A DNA stretch of 7,714 nt, taken from the NCBI GenBank assembly GCA_946482625.1, contig CAMLSH010000177.1:1-7714 (forward strand), written 5' to 3'. A program made the position numbers and the translations under genes. Of this stretch, positions 6,229-7,714 are shown piece after piece. Every line of letters starts with the position of its first letter. The stretch's first letter is position 1. Below the pieces are notes generated by a model. That model was not told the DNA's origin and did not search any database. It saw only the letters and a program-made list of their open reading frames with translations. Origin of the DNA: an uncultured Opitutaceae bacterium (lineage in GTDB: Bacteria > Verrucomicrobiota > Verrucomicrobiae > Opitutales > Opitutaceae).

Positions 6229-7107
6229 ATGCCCCCAAGTTACATTCACATCCACAACCGGCAGACCGTGGCAGAGGTGGCTTCGGGACTGGCGGCCCTC
6301 CCCTCAGCGCCTCGGGTGCTGTCCCAACTCTATGCTTTGCTACGAGGCGGCGATCCCACTTTGCAGCAGGTGAGCGCGCTGTTGCGGCTCGATCCGGGGC
6401 TGACGGCGCGCGTCCTGACAATGGGCAACCGGTTCAGCGCGAGCCGGGGCGAGCATTGTCTCTCGGTGGAGGATGCCATCAACGCGGTCGGGTTTAATGC
6501 GATCCACGAGATGGTGTCGCACGTCGCGGACGCGCAGGTTTTCTCGCGCTCGCTCGGCCTTTACGGGCTCGATGCTGACGAATACTGGCGCTGGTCGGTC
6601 GCGTGTGCGCTCGCCGCTGAAGTGCTGGCCGAGCACACGGGTGAGGATACGAGCACGGCGTACACAGTCGGATTGTTGCACGGTGTGGGCATGGTCGCGA
6701 TCGATGAAGCGCTTTCCGCGATCGAGCCGACGTTGATATTTGCGCCGCGGGCATTCCCGCGGGAGTTCGCCGATGCGGAGCGGGCGGTGCTGGGTTTCAC
6801 GCATGCCGAGGTGGGCGCGACGCTGCTGCGCTCCTGGAATTTCCCGGTGATGATGGTCGAGCCCGTGCGCTGGCAGCATACGCCACTCGGTTCGGCCGGG
6901 TACGCGCGCATGGCATGTCTGTTGCACGCCGCGAAATGGCTGCGCGCGGTGGTGTGTGCGGATGAAGACAGTGAGAGCGCGCCGATGCCGCCGGAGGTCC
7001 TCTTGCAATCGCTGCGGATGACGCCTGAAAAACTCGCGAAACTGGTCGTGGACGTTCGCGTAAAGTTGGGTTGTGTACGCAACTTGGTGGAGTTTTTAGC
7101 AGCGTAA
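6229..7107 (+). CDS. HDOD-domain protein (putative signalling or regulatory protein)
   Basis: HDOD is a non-catalytic relative of the HD phosphohydrolase fold, found in bacterial signalling and regulatory proteins. The 292-residue cytoplasmic product is essentially one HDOD domain. Family blocks are LPSAPRVLSQL (24-34), LLRLDPGLTARVLTMGN (51-67), SVEDAINAVGF (79-89), YWRWSVACALAAEVLA (119-134), VGLLHGVGMV (147-156) and HAEVGATLLRSWNFP (192-206). Two positions of the HD-type metal site are visibly altered: the His expected after YWR is W122, and the Asp expected after LLH is G152. This supports a binding rather than an enzymatic role. There is no attached GGDEF, EAL or receiver domain, and no signal peptide or membrane segment. 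The ATG at 6229 starts just before the conserved domain; a Shine-Dalgarno is not evident. It is divergent from clpP. Partner and signal cannot be inferred. Confidence 0.87.
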   Translation: MPPSYIHIHNRQTVAEVASGLAALPSAPRVLSQLYALLRGGDPTLQQVSALLRLDPGLTARVLTMGNRFSASRGEHCLSVEDAINAVGFNAIHEMVSHVADAQVFSRSLGLYGLDADEYWRWSVACALAAEVLAEHTGEDTSTAYTVGLLHGVGMVAIDEALSAIEPTLIFAPRAFPREFADAERAVLGFTHAEVGATLLRSWNFPVMMVEPVRWQHTPLGSAGYARMACLLHAAKWLRAVVCADEDSESAPMPPEVLLQSLRMTPEKLAKLVVDVRVKLGCVRNLVEFLAA

Positions 7108-7166
7108 TTAACTATAATTTAACAGCATCCGTGTTCTGTGAGCCAGATGCTAATATGTTGCTAAAA
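7094..7166. repeat. Nested inverted repeats at the HDOD 3' end
   Basis: An outer pair TTTTAGCA (7094-7101, inside the last HDOD codons) and TGCTAAAA (7159-7166) encloses an inner pair AGCATC (7124-7129) and GATGCT (7146-7151). A T-run (7167-7171) follows directly. It could fold as a branched terminator for the HDOD transcript, but the 57-base separation of the outer arms makes this weak. Confidence 0.3.
7113..7118 (+). promoter_or_regulatory. Candidate -10 element (TATAAT) upstream of the secreted-protein gene
   Basis: A perfect TATAAT lies in the AT-rich gap after the HDOD gene. No good -35 is found at 16-18 bases upstream, where the HDOD coding end lies. If used, it would give a leader of about 120 bases before the ATG at 7248. 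A weaker TAAAAT at 7162-7167 is an alternative. Confidence 0.3.
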
Positions 7167-7247
7167 TTTTTCACAAAGGGGTCCGATGTTGAAGCGTGGT
7201 GTGGTTTGCCCATTTTTGGCGCCTCATAGCCCCTAATTATCCCCAGC

Positions 7248-7714
7248 ATGAAAACTAACGTTTATGCCCGACTCGTCGGGCTGTTTTTGTCGGTCAGCGT
7301 GGCTACGGCCAGCGCTTCGGACAAGGTGAGTGTTCAAGCCAGCAGCGATTTGCGCGTCTCGGTGGTCGACGTCAGCAAGGCCTCGGACGGACGCGCGCTG
7401 GTTCATTCGGCGCTCGGCACCGGTCTCACGCTCGGCATGACGCGCGAGTGCAAAGCTCCGGTACAAGTGAAGATCAAAGTCTCCGATGCCGGACGCGCGG
7501 CGAAGGATCTGAATGCTGGTTCTTGCGACGTCGTTGTGGTGATCGGGAATTCGGTTCCCGCCACGTTGATGAAAGACGGCGTGACGGTTTTGAAAGCCAC
7601 GGACGCGCGTAGTGGAGATTTGAATCGCACGTTCTATCTACTGGCGCACACCCGCGATCCGGCGATGAACAAGATCGTGGCGCTCGCGTTCGATCACGCG
7701 GTGAAGTCAGACAC
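7248..7714 (+). CDS. Secreted protein resembling a small periplasmic substrate-binding protein (3' truncated)
   Basis: The frame stays open to the window end, giving 155 residues of an incomplete protein. A clear signal peptide occupies residues 1-23 (lysine near the start, hydrophobic core LVGLFLSVSVA, end ATASA), so export to the periplasm is expected. The mature part has alternating hydrophobic strands, including KIKVSD (75-80), DVVVVIG (94-100) and TFYLLAHT (128-135), in an order that recalls type II periplasmic binding proteins. In those folds a motif like CDVVVVIGN would sit in the ligand-sensing lobe. C68 and C93 could form a disulfide after export. I do not recognise the exact family, and a substrate cannot be named. 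The ATG at 7248 is chosen for the signal peptide; the preceding CCCCAGC gives no Shine-Dalgarno. The 140-base upstream gap suggests its own promoter. Confidence 0.6.
   Translation, partial: MKTNVYARLVGLFLSVSVATASASDKVSVQASSDLRVSVVDVSKASDGRALVHSALGTGLTLGMTRECKAPVQVKIKVSDAGRAAKDLNAGSCDVVVVIGNSVPATLMKDGVTVLKATDARSGDLNRTFYLLAHTRDPAMNKIVALAFDHAVKSD

Noticed and set aside
7177..7234. Riboswitch upstream of the secreted-protein gene
   Set aside because: The AGGGG/CCCCT pairing is short and no known aptamer core is recognisable; kept only as part of a general leader observation.

Overview
The window looks like a chromosomal segment of a GC-rich Gram-negative bacterium, most likely Verrucomicrobiota and possibly Opitutaceae. 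That placement is inferred from the style of the proteins (a TIGR03790-family protein, tandem secreted amidases with a stalk-like N-domain, a ClpP with an acidic head); no marker in the window proves it. The genes are mostly housekeeping or envelope functions. I see no tRNA, rRNA, CRISPR array, insertion sequence or phage gene.

Layout. Positions 1-2804 (+) hold the 3' part of infC (translation initiation factor IF-3), followed 10 bases later by a secreted N-acetylmuramoyl-L-alanine amidase and then by a second, paralogous amidase. The tight spacing suggests one transcription unit. Positions 2834-3859 (-) encode a secreted S1/P1-type zinc nuclease, convergent with the amidases. Positions 3940-5343 (+) encode a secreted TIGR03790-family protein of unknown function, divergent from the nuclease across an 80-base gap that carries an inverted repeat. 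A strong hairpin terminator with A and T tracts on its two sides separates it from a convergent clpP gene (5466-6116, -). Divergent from clpP is an HDOD-domain signalling protein (6229-7107, +). After an AT-rich 140-base intergenic region comes the 5' part of a secreted protein resembling a small periplasmic substrate-binding protein (7248 to the window end).

How the genes relate. infC and the amidases probably share transcription, linking translation capacity to cell-wall hydrolysis only by co-expression. Four of the proteins are exported hydrolases or likely envelope proteins, each with a recognisable signal peptide. ClpP and HDOD act in the cytoplasm and share a divergent control region. 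No cooperative multi-gene system is evident. The items most worth a second look are the TIGR03790 protein, which reads like a catalytically altered relative of caspase-fold C25 peptidases, and the ClpP whose axial N-terminal loop is replaced by an acidic run.
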